Positions 1 through 11,201 of a stretch of 64,000 bases of DNA are shown in pieces (the first letter of the stretch is position 1; each line of letters opens with the position of its first letter). Source of the DNA: Caenorhabditis remanei (taxonomy: Eukaryota; Nematoda; Chromadorea; Rhabditida; Rhabditidae); assembly GCF_010183535.1 (NCBI RefSeq), contig NC_071328.1:16926001-16990000 (forward strand). The letters are read 5' to 3'. Under the pieces are notes generated by a model, which worked only from the letters and a program-made list of their open reading frames with translations, was not told the DNA's origin and made no database searches. Position numbers and translations under genes: made by a program.

Positions 1-1810
1 CTCCTGCTTCATACGTTGCTCCTCATCTCTCCTCCTCTCGCCCTTCATCTTCCCCTTTGCTTGACAATGATTTGTTCGCTCCTTGGGTTATTGAGCATGC
101 CCTACAAAAACTTCCTCCTCGCTGTGGCTTTTCTCCCCACCTCGCCAATTTTTTCCTGATTAAAAAATGTGCCACTTCTATATCTCTTCCTCTCTCGATA
201 ATCTTTGGTGAATCTCTCCGCTCTTCATTAGTTCCGCTTTCTTGGAAGAAGGCTGTAATTATACCGGTGCACAAAAAAGGTAATCCTGGTTGCCCGGAAA
301 ACTACCGCCCCATCTCGCTCACGGACCCCTTTTCCAGAATTTTCGAGAGAATTATTTGTAACCGAATTAAATTAGATTGTCTTCACAAACTCTCTGCACA
401 CCAACACGGTTTTCTCGCCAAGCGCTCCTGTCCTAGTTCCCTTGTTCGAGTTGTTACCAACTACAAGATAATTCTCAAAACTCACGGTTCCCTGGATGTT
501 GTCTTCTTTGATTTCAAGAAGGCGTTCGACCAGGTTCCTCTCAATTTACTTCTAAACAAGCTTGCCTTATTTGACATTCCACCTCTCTTTATCTCTTGGT
601 TTTCTGATTTTCTCACCTCCCGTTCCTTTTCCGTCAAAGTTAACAGTACCACCGATCCTTCCTCTGCTCTGATCCACTCTGGTGTCCCTCAGGGATCCGT
701 CTCGGGACCTCTATTATTCCTCTTGTATATTAACGATTTATTAATCAGCCTTCAATCTATCCCTTATCTCCACTTCGCTGCTTATGCTGATGATATAAAA
801 ATTTACTCCCACCTTCCCTCCAGCCTCCAAGCAGGTATTGACTTGGTCTCCGACTGGGCAGTTTCCAATGATCTTCCTTTGGCTCATTCCAAAACGGGTT
901 TACTCCGCTTGGGTTCCCTCAACCCCTCTCACCGGTTTCACATCGTTGGCTCTCCCATTCTAGATTCCCACTCTGTTCGTGATCTCGGAATTCTCTTTGA
1001 ACCTGACCTCAAGTTTTCTGCCCACATTAAAAAGTCAGTATCTCTAGCTCGTCTTCGCTCTTCCCAAATCCTCAAATCTTTCAAGTCTAATAATCCGGCA
1101 TTTTACTCTTTTCTATTCAAAACATATGTTCTTCCTATTCTTGAATACGCTTCTGTCATTTTCTGTCTTGCCCCCTCCTCATCCCTCTCCAGACTTCTTG
1201 AATCCACTCTTCGAATTTACTCTAGGAAAACTCTCCAACGATGCAATATCGCTTTCTCATCTTATTCGCATCGTCTAGAACTTCTCTCTATCTACTCTAT
1301 AAGACACCGTAGACTCAAATCCCAATTACTCCTTCTGTATAAATTTATAGCTGGCGCATCTCATTTTCCCAATCTCAATTCCTTTATCAGACTGTCAAGT
1401 TCTCCACGAAGACCCATGACTCTCATTTATGTCTCCCCCCTCTCCGACAATTTTTTCTCTTTTATCCTTCCCATCTGGAATGCCATTGTTGCCAATGTTA
1501 GTAGTTTCCTCTCCCCCTCCCAATTTGAACATCTTCTTGACTCTGCCATTACCCGGTTTTAATTTATTATCTCATCTGGTCATTTTGTTAAATACATATC
1601 ATTATTCTCTCCTTTAATTTGCCTTCTACGGTTATCTCTTCCCCCCTTGCCAACTTGTCTGCCTACCCTCCTTTTTATATTTATTCTCATTCCCCGTTTC
1701 CTATGTATCATGTCATCCCTATTTTCTACTCGAAACTGTCTCGTGAGGGATTGTTTCTAGTCTTTTGTATCTTTTTGGTTTCCTTTTAGTCACAATAAAT
1801 TAAATTAAAT
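1..1810 (+). mobile_element. LINE (CR1/Jockey-like) retrotransposon, 3' part
   Basis: The 3' portion of a non-LTR retrotransposon enters from the left edge of the window. It carries a reverse transcriptase ORF (separate entry), about 230 bp of pyrimidine-rich 3' UTR, and ends at 1794-1810 in a short A/T repeat of the type AAATT, a common 3' end for CR1-like LINEs. No target-site duplication can be checked because the 5' end is outside the window. The family name is not assigned; the clade is inferred from the RT motifs and the short-repeat 3' end. Confidence 0.85.
3..1562 (+). CDS. LINE reverse transcriptase ORF, 5'-truncated by window edge
   Basis: This is the C-terminal ~520 residues of a non-LTR reverse transcriptase; the frame is open from base 3 to the TAA at 1560. 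RT motifs appear in order: NYRPISLTD, the motif A block FFDFKKAFD, GVPQGSVSGPLLFLLYINDL, and the catalytic YADD of motif C (YADDIKIY). The thumb-like region VRDLGILFEPDLKFSAHI follows. The usual GVPQGSVLGP has Ser in place of Leu here. No internal stop is visible in the part seen, so the copy may be young. The upstream endonuclease domain, if present, is outside the window. It acts in target-primed reverse transcription of the element's own RNA. Confidence 0.85.
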   Translation, partial: PASYVAPHLSSSRPSSSPLLDNDLFAPWVIEHALQKLPPRCGFSPHLANFFLIKKCATSISLPLSIIFGESLRSSLVPLSWKKAVIIPVHKKGNPGCPENYRPISLTDPFSRIFERIICNRIKLDCLHKLSAHQHGFLAKRSCPSSLVRVVTNYKIILKTHGSLDVVFFDFKKAFDQVPLNLLLNKLALFDIPPLFISWFSDFLTSRSFSVKVNSTTDPSSALIHSGVPQGSVSGPLLFLLYINDLLISLQSIPYLHFAAYADDIKIYSHLPSSLQAGIDLVSDWAVSNDLPLAHSKTGLLRLGSLNPSHRFHIVGSPILDSHSVRDLGILFEPDLKFSAHIKKSVSLARLRSSQILKSFKSNNPAFYSFLFKTYVLPILEYASVIFCLAPSSSLSRLLESTLRIYSRKTLQRCNIAFSSYSHRLELLSIYSIRHRRLKSQLLLLYKFIAGASHFPNLNSFIRLSSSPRRPMTLIYVSPLSDNFFSFILPIWNAIVANVSSFLSPSQFEHLLDSAITRF

Positions 1811-4005
1811 GTAGAATGGAAGTTTTGACAATGGAATGAAGACATTGGGAAGAAAAGGGATTCGAGATTACAGATTCCTACAACAAAGCAATTTCTGAAT
1901 AAAATTTTACGAACTCCGGTGAAAACCTGAACCGGGGAATAAAATTGTACTATACAGAAGATTCCAATGAATCTTACAACTTCCAGATTACGAAAAACTA
2001 TTTTTGAAAGTTTATCAAGATTTCTGGGAGAATAGGAAGCTTGGATGGACAAATGGGGTACTGGAAGACAATATGTAAAGAAAAAAACAAAGAAAACAAA
2101 GTGAGAAATTTGATAAGGTTCCAGAAGCATTTACAGTTTGTTTGTTTTTTTTTCAGCTAAACGGTTTAAATGAAATGGCAAGGTTAATGGGAATTTTCTG
2201 TAATCAAATGTCGACTGAAATTCTAATGTGTACCATTCACCTTATCCAACGTGTGTAGTTCCTCAACACCAGTGTTTCTCTGCACACGGATCCTCTCATC
2301 TATTTTAATTACCTGCTCCAGTTTTCCTCAATTATTCTATTTAGGTCTATTTCAGATATAATTGTAGAAAGCCGAAAGCCAGAATTACCCCTCATGGTTA
2401 TCCCTCGAACTTCCAAATTCTTCACTTTCTTGATTTGCATCACCTCTATCGGTCCCCCAGTTTCATAAGACACTCATCTGTTCTTACTTTTTGAGTTCTT
2501 ATTGTGTACTACCCTCCCACACCATATGTTCTTCCTTTAGCCGTTCTACCTATATATTTAATAACAATGATTCGGATGTCCATCCCAAAACAAGACTACT
2601 CTCCAATTAAGTCGCGCATCTTATGCAACACCATAGGCCTCATTATAAGGTCGTCTATTCCATGCAATCAGGAAGATTATTATAAGAAGGAGGTCACTAA
2701 ACGTTTAACTTTAGATTAGTATCGCCCTAATTGTCCATGTTACGTTATTTGAGATACCACGTGTCATTGCCGACAGCTAGGTATTAATAGGCGGAGCAGA
2801 TGGTTTAACAAGGAGTTGGCTTTTCGTTTGCGTTGAGAATTCTCTATAAACCTGTACCGCTAGTTTCGAATCTGCTCTTTTGAAAGTCAATAAGTGTAAA
2901 ACTCTCGAAAAGTTGGATTTCTTTGCTCCGGCACTCCTGTTTTCTGTGATGAAAAATGAGCAAACTTTCGGAAATTTTTAGAGAATTCTCAACTCATACG
3001 GAGAGTCAAATCCCTTGTAAGAACAGCGGTGTCTAGGAAAAAAGGAACTTTCAGCTTTTGGATTACTGTAGACTGTCGTTGAGCAAAGTTTGTTACCCGA
3101 TAGCGCTTACGACACCCCAGCCCCAAGATTCCCAATGATTGCCTATCCACACACACCGACGACCAATAATCAGAATGAAATCAAAACCACCGTATGACTT
3201 GATCTCTTGAAAATTTCAAATATCACCGTATCCCGTGAGCAGAAGCCGATGTGGTAAAGTCGTAAACAAAACTGGACGAGATCTTTCGAAAGTTCTAGGA
3301 AAAGGTGAAATTGAAGAGATTTCCTCTCTCACTCTCTTTTCGTACGTGACAAAGTACAACTCTTGTTAATATGGGTGATAAATCCTTTTCTGAGGAGTTT
3401 GTAGGGGATCAACGAAGGAGTGAGCGGGAAAATGGAGTACGGTAGTTAGAAAAGCCAAAAGAGAAAAGAAAGGTAATCGGAGGACATACGGACGAACAGA
3501 CGAACAGATAGTGCCAGTCGCGCACTCAAAATAAGTCCGTGAAGCGCACGAAGAAACGATTAGCCAGATAAGCTACAGAAGAGGCTTCCTAATTAAAATA
3601 GAAGAGAAACCGTTCAGGTGATGCTCCTTAAGCTTCTTTTGTCTCCCTTTGATCCACTGACGGTCATCTGTTGCCCCCCTTATTGGTACAGTGTTTGAAG
3701 CTGTGCATAACGGATTATTTCATTTTGGTTTTCTACCAGTTTGATGGGATTTGAGTCCAATAACTTCATGCAAACAAAACTTAACCACAAAAAAAGTTTG
3801 ACGACGCATAACTCGGTTCACACAAGGACATAGCAAAATTTTATTTCAGATTCGGAATCTACGGAATCGAAAGTATCAGGTGCTAAATTCTTGAGTCGTT
3901 TGAAAGAGGACACCTAGAGGGTTTCTCTTGTTAGACCTTATTTATCTAAAACCTCAAAATCTGACTTCCAATAGGAAAAAGTCCTTCTCTTTCACAAACC
4001 TTTGA
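1811..4005. other. intergenic, no gene seen
   Basis: I see no convincing coding exon or RNA gene. Open frames on both strands (for example minus 1786-2130) lack splice context and have low-complexity composition. Near 3788-3870 a stretch with ACTCGGTTCACA resembles the right arm of the foldback repeat at 5945-6287. Confidence 0.5.
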
Positions 4006-4437
4006 TTCCCTCTCATTTTATCCGTGATTCATTACAAAGGTCTAAATTCCTCCTTATAAACCACACCTGCCCCGTTTCTATATTAATATATCTTCTCAAC
4101 CCCTTTTCTCTCTCCCATCCCGTAAACCTGAATTTTAATCCGTGGTTTCTTCGGCAGAGCAACTTTAATTATATATCTTTGTTGTTTATAATATTGCGGT
4201 AACCAAGGGGCCAGATGGATTTGGAAGTGAAAAGATATAGGTGTGTGGGGCAAATAGAAGGATTATTATAATATGGTAGTAGGGGACCTAAATAGTCATA
4301 TTTTCCGGGTTTTCCTTGGAAAGGATTTCCAGCATTGAACTACATATCTATTTGCTGAATAATGTCTGATATGTCATTGTAACTTAGGCAGTTTATAATC
4401 CGAATTTTGCTTTACAAACGCGTTTTGTGAACGTCTC
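4006..4437. repeat. segmental tandem duplication, copy 1
   Basis: This segment is repeated at 4555-5226 in the same orientation. Shared blocks include TTATAAACCACACCTGCCCC, CCTGAATTTTAATCCGT, GCAACTTTAATTATATATC, ATAATATTGCGGTA and GTTTATAATC. Copy 1 lacks the MITE found in copy 2 and so preserves the uninserted site near 4382-4392. Confidence 0.75.
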
Positions 4438-4552
4438 GTTTTTCCCTCGTTTTTCTCGAATACCAGATCTCGAGGGCGAAAACTGAATATATATTTGGAA
4501 TCAGTATTTTCTTAGCTTTCCAACAATATAGGTCACGTCCTTCTTAAAATTT
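4438..4552 (-). repeat. solo half of the CTAGGGAAGG foldback MITE family
   Basis: Lies between the two duplication copies. It holds TTTTTCTCGAATACCAG, a purine-rich block, AACTGAATATATATTTGGAA and GCTTTCCAACAATATAGGTC. The same words recur at 11.7-12.2, 23.4-23.8, 39.7, 42.0 and 57.7 kb, so it belongs to that dispersed family; only one arm is present. Confidence 0.6.
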
Positions 4553-4554
4553 TT

Positions 4555-5226
4555 CTTCCCTCTCAAACCGCGTCCAAATTTCTACTTATAAACCACACCT
4601 GCCCCGTTTCTATATTATTTCATTCCTTCTCTCTCTCCCAATTAGCAAAACCTGAATTTTAATCCGTTTCATCGACGAAGCAACTTTAATTATATATCCT
4701 CGTTGTTCATAATATTGCGGTAGTCCAGAGAACCACCCAAAGCGGATATGGAAGAAGAAAGACGCAAAGATGTGGTTAAATAGAAGGAGCATTATAATTT
4801 AGGACTTTGTTAGGAGAGAACCGGGTTTTCCTGGAATTTAATTTAAAAAATGGGTAAGGTTTCCTGCATTGAGCTACCTACTTACTGAAAAATGTCTGAA
4901 ATGTCATTATAACTAACTAGGGAAGGTTCCCGAGTCAAGATGGAGTTACGGGTCAAGAACTATAATGTTAAAAAGGAAATAGGTTGGGACTTCCAAACCA
5001 ACTTTCAAATTTCGCTGAACGTATCCAGAAATGGAGAAAATTGAGCTCAATGTTCAAGCTCTGACAAGCTCTAAAGCTCTGAGCAAAATTTAAAACTAGT
5101 ATTGGAAATCTCAGCCAATTTAACAAACTAAATAGGTCTTAACCCGTAACTCCATTTTTACTCGGGGTCCTTCCTAATTAGTTTATAATCTGATTATTGC
5201 TGTACAACCTTTTTTGTCAACGATCT
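4555..5226. repeat. segmental tandem duplication, copy 2 (with MITE inserted)
   Basis: Diverged copy of 4006-4437, expanded by a 263 bp insertion at 4916-5178. After the insertion the homology resumes with GTTTATAATC, matching copy 1. The insertion therefore postdates the duplication. Confidence 0.75.
4916..5178. mobile_element. TA-flanked MITE with ~45 bp terminal inverted repeats
   Basis: The left end ACTAGGGAAGG and the right end CCTTCCTAAT are inverted repeats. The match continues inward through GGAGTTACGGGTCAAGA on the left and TCTTAACCCGTAACTCC on the right. TA dinucleotides flank it at 4914-4915 and 5179-5180. No ORF. It is non-autonomous; Tc1/mariner-type mobilisation is inferred from the TA target. 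Confidence 0.75.
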
Positions 5227-5944
5227 GAAACATGCCGTGACTAGAAACTACTTTGCACATTCTTTACCTCAAGAAAATGAAATCTTCTACCACGAAATGA
5301 GAATCTAGGTTCAAACTATGAACGAAACTAAAGGCAGGAAAATTATTACGTATATTGATAATTTTAGTCAACTAACAAACGATTTATATAGAAGTTTGTT
5401 CTTCTGAATAATTTTGAATACCATTTGTGCTTTTACAATCTAAAATACTACCTATCCTCATCCCCAGTACGACACTCCGCACTTTAGAAAAAGCTATTGA
5501 GACTGAGAAGGAGAAACATTTCGGAGTGTCGTTTGGACTAATCTTCTGAGCACCGGAGTGTCGTTAGCAAAAAGGGGGAAAGCAAGAATAAGAATATAGG
5601 AGATGAGAAACGGTTTTTGGGAGTAGATCAAAATAATTTTTCTAATATTTCATCTACTATTGGTCTTATTTTGGTTAACTCAACATTCGGAATTTCCATC
5701 TTCAACTTTAAAGCTTTCTTACATTTTCTAGCTAGTTGTTTTATCAGCCTACAGATGGATGTTTTGTGCAATTTTTTGTAGCAGGATACTTAAAGGCAAA
5801 GGTTATGAAGAAAAGGGGGACACATATCAAATTTGTGAAGAAAGTGAAACACAGATCATCCTTTATGGCGGAGCATGTTGGGCAAACACGCGGTAATTGG
5901 TGACATTGAGTTATCATAACCACTTTTTTCGTACAAGAGAAGTA
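5227..5944. other. intergenic, no gene seen
   Basis: No coding exon recognised. A short motif CGGAGTGTCG recurs, once inverted, between 5470 and 5570. Confidence 0.4.
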
Positions 5945-6287
5945 CACGACGGACCTACTTGAACTTTTTCTATAAATTTGACCATAGGCAATTTCGACCC
6001 TGAGGATTAAAAATCTGCAAGAAAAATCTGCAAAATGGCCCCGTGGGCCGAGTTATGGCTATCAATTTTTACAACCGGTTGGAAAAAGTGGGGTTAGGTT
6101 GTGGCAGACACCTCGGCAGACCGTGTGTCTCGTGGTAAAAAGCATAGGAAAAGTTTGATGGCTCATAACTCGGTCCACGGGACCATTTTGCAGATTTTTC
6201 TTACAGATTTGAAATTCTCAGGACCGAAATTACTTATGACCAAATTCATAGAAAAAGTTCAACTCGGTCCGTCGTGGATTTCCCTTG
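5945..6287. repeat. foldback repeat (MITE-like)
   Basis: The left arm 5948-6060 and right arm 6159-6284 are reverse complements. Matching pairs include TTGAACTTTTTCTATAAATT with its complement near 6245-6270, and AATCTGCAAAATGGCCCCGT with its complement near 6176-6196. A ~100 bp loop separates the arms. No ORF of note. Confidence 0.65.
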
Positions 6288-7096
6288 TAAATGCATTTTT
6301 CTGGAGAAATCAAAGAAAAGTCTACTCAAGTTTTTAGTTCAACTTGTTCTTCTCACTTTGGTTTAAAAAAATTACACTTAGAAATTAAAACAATATAATG
6401 TTAGTCGGGATACGATTTAAAACCTCAGAAGCGACTTTCATTATTTGACGAGTGTTCGTGTTGGCACCTGTTCTAGGAGAAGCACCAGGTGCTCTTTTTT
6501 CGAGACAGCGTATGCTCAGGTGCTGTCTTGAATCGATATGACAAAGTCGGACGTCTTCTCTCCTCTCGGTGGTGAATTAGTAGTATTTCATATGTCATAT
6601 TTTTGTAGTTGAGCCATTTGTTTTTCCTCTAACACCACTCCACCGAGCTGAGTACCAACGGATACCAGAAGACACCGCCCCTGTCACTACCTTACCCCGC
6701 TCTTATTATAAAAATTCAATTTCAGGATAAACAACCATTCCATTCTGCATACTCAAATTGTGGAGTTTTAATTAATTTTTATTGTCATTGCTCATCGGTT
6801 TCCTCAGAATCTTTGTGCCCTTTATTCAGTCTACTATGTTTATCAGTACTGTGCTAATATTCAAACTTACTGTACTCTTATTCATACCACAGACTATACC
6901 GAATTATACCATTATTAGCGGAATACAAACAAGTATGTTTCGTTTTCCGATTTTAATGATATGACTTGTTCTTGAGTCTGTTCTACTAATTTGGAAAGTT
7001 TGTTTAAGCAAAATCACCAGGTTTGTCCCGGTTCTGTGAGCATGCATCTCAAAGAGCTTAAATAATTTAAAACAAACAAAGCATCATGTTTAAAAT
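6288..7096. other. intergenic, no gene seen
   Basis: A/T-rich sequence without recognisable exons or RNA genes. Confidence 0.4.
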
Positions 7097-7644
7097 TTAA
7101 AGGAGGACTGAAGTCATATTTTTTTATTTCAGATTCTGATACTTCAGAAAATTCTGAGCAACTTTCATCATTGGACCATGTGCTAAAAATTGCTCTAAAC
7201 GCCATAAATTCACGTTTTCCCGGCTCAAAAGGAGCCTAGGTGGAAGAGTTTTCCCACGCGAATTTTTGCCCTCGTGTAGTCCTCTCGGACAAAATTATTT
7301 CTTTTTATTTCTCGATTTTTCGTTTTCTTGCTTTTTTCAACAAATTTTCCTGTATTTTTCAATTTATATCGTAAAAAAGAAGAAAAAACACGAAATTATG
7401 TTGAAAAAAGCAAGAAAACGAAAAATCGAGATATAAAAAGAAATAATTTTGTCCGAGAGGACTACACGGGGGCAAAAATTCGCGTGGGAAAACTCTTCCA
7501 TCTAGGCTCCTTTTGAGCCGGGAAAACGTGAATTTAGGGCGTTTAGAGCAATTTTTAGCACATGCTCCAATGATGAAAGTTGCTCAGAATTTTCTGAAGT
7601 ATCAGAATCTGAAATAAAAAAATATGACTTCAGTCCTCCTTTAA
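7097..7644. mobile_element. large near-perfect palindromic foldback element
   Basis: Two arms of about 245 bp are almost exact reverse complements around a ~55 bp loop centred at 7370. The left end starts TTAAAGGAGGACTGAAGTCA and the right end finishes with its complement. Inner arm boundaries are CTTGCTTTTTTCAACA (about 7329) and TGTTGAAAAAAGCAAG (about 7398). Frames within it are mirror artefacts, not genes. It is probably a foldback MITE; TTAA/TA-like sequence borders both ends. Confidence 0.8.
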
Positions 7645-9954
7645 TATTGCAGGTAGGTTAAACCAAGAACTGTGGTTTTATATTATACTTGGTTCACAGG
7701 TGTATAATTAAAGTCTTAACGGTATGACAGGTGCCAAGAATTAAGAAGCAGCAGATACCTATGCTACTGGTTTAATTGCATAAATATATCATGTTTTTTG
7801 TGTGCCCTTTTAACAATTTTGTTGCAGAGTCTTTTTATGTTATTTTTTCAAAATGCTTTACAGGTGCCCACTCCATCTTGTTTAAGTTTAAGAATCCGTT
7901 ATCCGTAGAATTGATTTTAATGGCATTCTTTAGAAAACAGACCTTAACGCTAGGTTGAGAGACCTAAGCGGTTTTTCAAATAGTTTTTAAGCGGTAAGCT
8001 ATTAAAATTTCAGGTTTTAAGAACTAATAGCCATTGAGATAGAAGTGTTACAAATTTGTGATATTGAAACAGCCATTTTCAGTCTGTAAACAGATTGAGT
8101 AGTCTTGAATCGAGGCTGGCTGGACAATCAGCTCAAAATGCTACGGTTTCCTTTTGAAAAACTATAACTATTCAATACTCCTTAATAATCTAGTTTACAG
8201 ATGCACTGATGTCCTTATCATCGTTAATTTTCTTCAATCTTTTACCCCGTTTTCCTTTATCTTTGTGCTCGTAATTAATGCATTTTCAAAACCCTTTCTA
8301 CCTATCTATGTTCCATTCCTCCTCTATAATTATGTGTACAATGTCATACCCTTGCTATCCCTCGCATCCACCCGTTGAAGGCAGGTGCTCTTCCCCTCTT
8401 TCCTTCCTTTTTCGAAAAGCTTATGCTTACGGAGAGTCGAGGAGAGCCGAGGACTACGGTAGTTGACTTGCTACCCCCTCCCCTTCATTGGCGTGGCAGA
8501 CAAGCAGACAGCAAAAGAACAAGGAGAAAAGAAGAAAGAGGAGAAGAGAGGGGACTAATTAGACAGGATTTGGGTTGAGAATCAAAAAAAAGAGGAAAAA
8601 GGTATAGAGAGGAAAAGAAGTTGCTGATGATTAATCAGGTTGCTATGCAGAAAGATAGAAGTTCCGAGAGCTTGCTTCGCATCGATCCGTGTCTCCAGAT
8701 TTATTTTCTCGAGAGACATTTAGGCTTTCTATCTGTAAACAGAAGTGGCGCAAGGCATACGTGCTTTTGAAAAGCTGTAATAAATTTTTGTTGGTGCTCT
8801 TTTAGTTAAGCAGTCTATCATTAACATAAAAACAAACCTTACGTTATTGACTTTCGCGTTTCAATTTGATTTATACTATTGTTTTTGCTATCAGAACCTA
8901 CGGAATGCTAAGAAAAGTTGATGATCCTCGTCATGGTCACGTTCTTTCCTTTTTCTGATTTATTGACCATTTTAAGACCGTTTTGAGTCCGTTTTTGGTG
9001 CACTTTAAAGCAGTTAGAAAGTCTCTGGATATTGTAAACCAATGTTAAAACCGCCCGGTCTCTGAGAACTACCTGCGATCTTCGTGAGACGATGTACTTC
9101 TTGGCCAGATGTTTTACTTCCGACGAGGAGAAGTCGCTGGTTTTATAAAAGTGTGCGACGTTTAAAAACTATAATGATAATTTGCGTCAGAGGTATTAGG
9201 TATTTCTTCTTTTTTTTTTCAATCTCAAAAATTTCACGGTCTTGAGTTTCGCTTCCCCCAGAGCATTCACTTTCAAAAGGTTAGTTCATTATCTTTTTTG
9301 TGTTTTCAACTCCATCAAGAAACATTTTTGGGGTGGACGCTTCTGACATAGTCAAACTTCCACCCTCAATTTTCATATCAAAGTAGAACATTTCGGAAGA
9401 ACATCCAGTTTTTTGAGAAGGAACCCCTATAATCTTAACAGATAGTGCTGTAAAAATCGGAGTCACTTTGATCCCAATTAACATTTTTGAAACTCTGATT
9501 ACTTCTTCTGACTCATCCCTACATCATCCTCATTCTGAATCCAAAAATATCGAATCCCTCCTGAAAACTCCACCGTAGCCCCAATTATCATTACCAAAAG
9601 TACATCAACATCACTTGATCATACAAATCAGGGTTGTTTATCAAATTTCATGTTCCCACCGGACCCAGTTGGCATTCTGGAAGACATATCTTGATTGAGA
9701 CTGCTCGTGAGCCGACGATAATGAGATATGTGTTTTTGAAGATAGTAGCCTTCTAACATCTTTTATTTCTCTGCCTCTCTCGTGAATAATGGGTGGGAGA
9801 AATGTGCAAAAAAAAGATCTACGTTAAATCTACTATTATACTATTATATAGTAGAGCTTGAAAAGATAACCAGTAATTAAGGTTTGGAATACCAGTCTCC
9901 TTATCATCATCTTACCTTCCGCTCTCTCTTTTCTAAATTCTATGTATCTTATAT
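7645..9954. other. intergenic; probable promoter region of the 10 kb gene
   Basis: No secure exon. From about 8370 to 8640 the DNA turns purine-rich, as Caenorhabditis promoter regions often do. A minus-strand frame at 9281-9484 is discussed under rejected items. Confidence 0.4.
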
Positions 9955-9964
9955 TTTTTTGCAG
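9947..9964 (+). promoter_or_regulatory. probable spliced-leader trans-splice acceptor
   Basis: A T-run ending TTTTTTTTGCAG lies 31 bases upstream of the ATG at 9996, with no evident upstream coding exon. In Caenorhabditis this arrangement usually marks trans-splicing of a spliced leader. Confidence 0.55.
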
Positions 9965-9995
9965 TACCTTCAAAACTCAAGTCCTCCAAGAAACT

Positions 9996-10253
9996 ATGTC
10001 AAACATCGTCAAGCAAGAGTTTTTGGAGGTGCCGCCTCCACCTCCAACCACACCAACTCGCTTCTCCATGGAGATGGAGAAAATGAAGAAAAAAAAGCCG
10101 GTCCTTCAAAGACAGGAAGCTTTTGATATGGATGATGAAGAAAAGGAAAAAGAATTCGACCTTTGTAAAGAAGTCAAGAGGATTGAAATTGGAAAAGAGG
10201 AGGAGGAGAAGGCGGAGGCGGATGAAGGAGCAGAGGACTTTGTGAAAGTTTGA
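9996..10253 (+). CDS. small acidic/lysine-rich hypothetical protein, 85 aa
   Basis: Single-exon frame of 85 residues that I do not recognise. It begins MSNIVKQEFLEV, then a proline run (PPPPPTTP), a KMKKKKP basic patch, and a highly charged C-terminal half rich in Glu/Lys with DMDDEEKEKEF and KEEEEKAEADEG. No signal peptide or membrane segment; probably soluble and largely disordered. The start is chosen because a good acceptor lies 31 bp upstream. A consensus donor (GTAAGTT) lies 2 bases after the stop, so either the 3' UTR is spliced or the true 3' end is different. Downstream acceptors at 10338 and 10368 and a donor at 10429 keep phase if a weak donor before the stop were used. Confidence 0.5.
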   Translation: MSNIVKQEFLEVPPPPPTTPTRFSMEMEKMKKKKPVLQRQEAFDMDDEEKEKEFDLCKEVKRIEIGKEEEEKAEADEGAEDFVKV

Positions 10254-10576
10254 AAGTAAGTTATCTATTATTATCAAAGTGCACTCAAATGATACAATCT
10301 TGTACTTGAGTTCATCTTCTAATCAATACTTTTTCAGACAGGATAAGAGTCATGTGGCTATTTTCCAGGCCCGTGGCTATTTTCCTTCTGTCTCTTCTAG
10401 CCCTTCATTTGCTAAACTCCAGAATCTGGTAAGTCTGAAACCACTTTATTGTTCCAGAATTTATGATTTCATTCATTTCAGAATCGGCTCGCCTCTCTTC
10501 CCTTCATAGACCTCATCTTCCAATTCCAGAGCCTCTTGCAACTGCAACTACACTTCTAAAGAATTTTCTTTTTCTG

Positions 10577-10602
10577 CCCCCCTCCCCCCCCCCCCCCCCC
10601 CC
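10577..10602 (+). repeat. poly-C run (19 C after a 6-C run); G-quadruplex former on the minus strand
   Basis: Six C at 10577-10582, one T, then 19 C at 10584-10602. The complementary strand is an uninterrupted poly-G tract. Confidence 0.9.
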
Positions 10603-10739
10603 ATCTTTTGAATTCCTGCCTATCGTGCCTATCTATTCCATTATCTACTTTCCAATAACCCTCTGCACTTTCCCTTTCGAACTTCTTCTTCCTTCCCGTC
10701 TTCCCTTTCTCTAGACATTTCAACGTCCAAGCTTTCTCT

Positions 10740-10752
10740 CCCCCCCCCCCCC
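10740..10752 (+). repeat. poly-C run, 13 C
   Basis: Uninterrupted 13 C, the second poly-C tract within 150 bp. Confidence 0.9.
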
Positions 10753-10883
10753 TCATTGGTACCTTTTTTGTGATTGCCTCTGAAGATTTCTATCTGGACC
10801 TCGATTTATCCCGATTTCCGCTGACTTATCCTTTTGTGAATTCCCTTCGGTTGTATCAGTGACTATTTGCCCTTCCTCTCCAA

Positions 10884-10889
10884 AATAAA
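10884..10889 (+). terminator. poly-A signal AATAAA
   Basis: Canonical hexamer about 630 bases after the stop of the 85-aa frame and 310 bases before the thioesterase ATG. Confidence 0.45.
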
Positions 10890-11201
10890 TAGATCAAAGA
10901 CGGAATATATTTTAAAACACTGATTGAATTAATTACTCTCTTGTTAACAAACGTGTCAACGTCACGCCAGCCCTCAAAGCTACACCCAAGAAATCATTCC
11001 TTCCAGATCACTACGTTCCATTGTAGTCTACTCATCACAGGCTACACAATGCATTCAGAAAAAACTGTTCATGATTTCACTATCAGTGTCTGCGTCTCTC
11101 CTTATCACCAGGCTACAACATAGTCACCATAGTTCATGTACCCCCCGCAGTCTCCCCATTTTGTTCAATTCATTATTTATAGGTACTTCCTTACTTTCTA
11201 A

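Larger units (their letters stand above)
10254..11201. other. probable 3' region of the small gene and upstream region of the thioesterase
   Basis: Holds several splice-like sites: donor 10256, acceptors near 10338, 10368 and 10482, donor near 10429. It also holds two poly-C runs and a poly-A signal AATAAA at 10884-10889. One frame from 10352 reads as a short hydrophobic, signal-peptide-like peptide starting MWLFSRPVAIFLL, but it meets a stop after any available splice. I cannot resolve the exon structure here. Confidence 0.4.

Noticed and set aside
7014..7516. Frames within the palindrome
   Set aside because: The two frames lie within or across the mirrored arms and have no splice or family support.
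9281..9484. 67-codon minus-strand frame (MLIGIKVTPIF...) with protein-like composition
   Set aside because: Upstream acceptors lead to frames with stops and no exon chain can be built; it may be a pseudogene fragment but nothing identifies a family.
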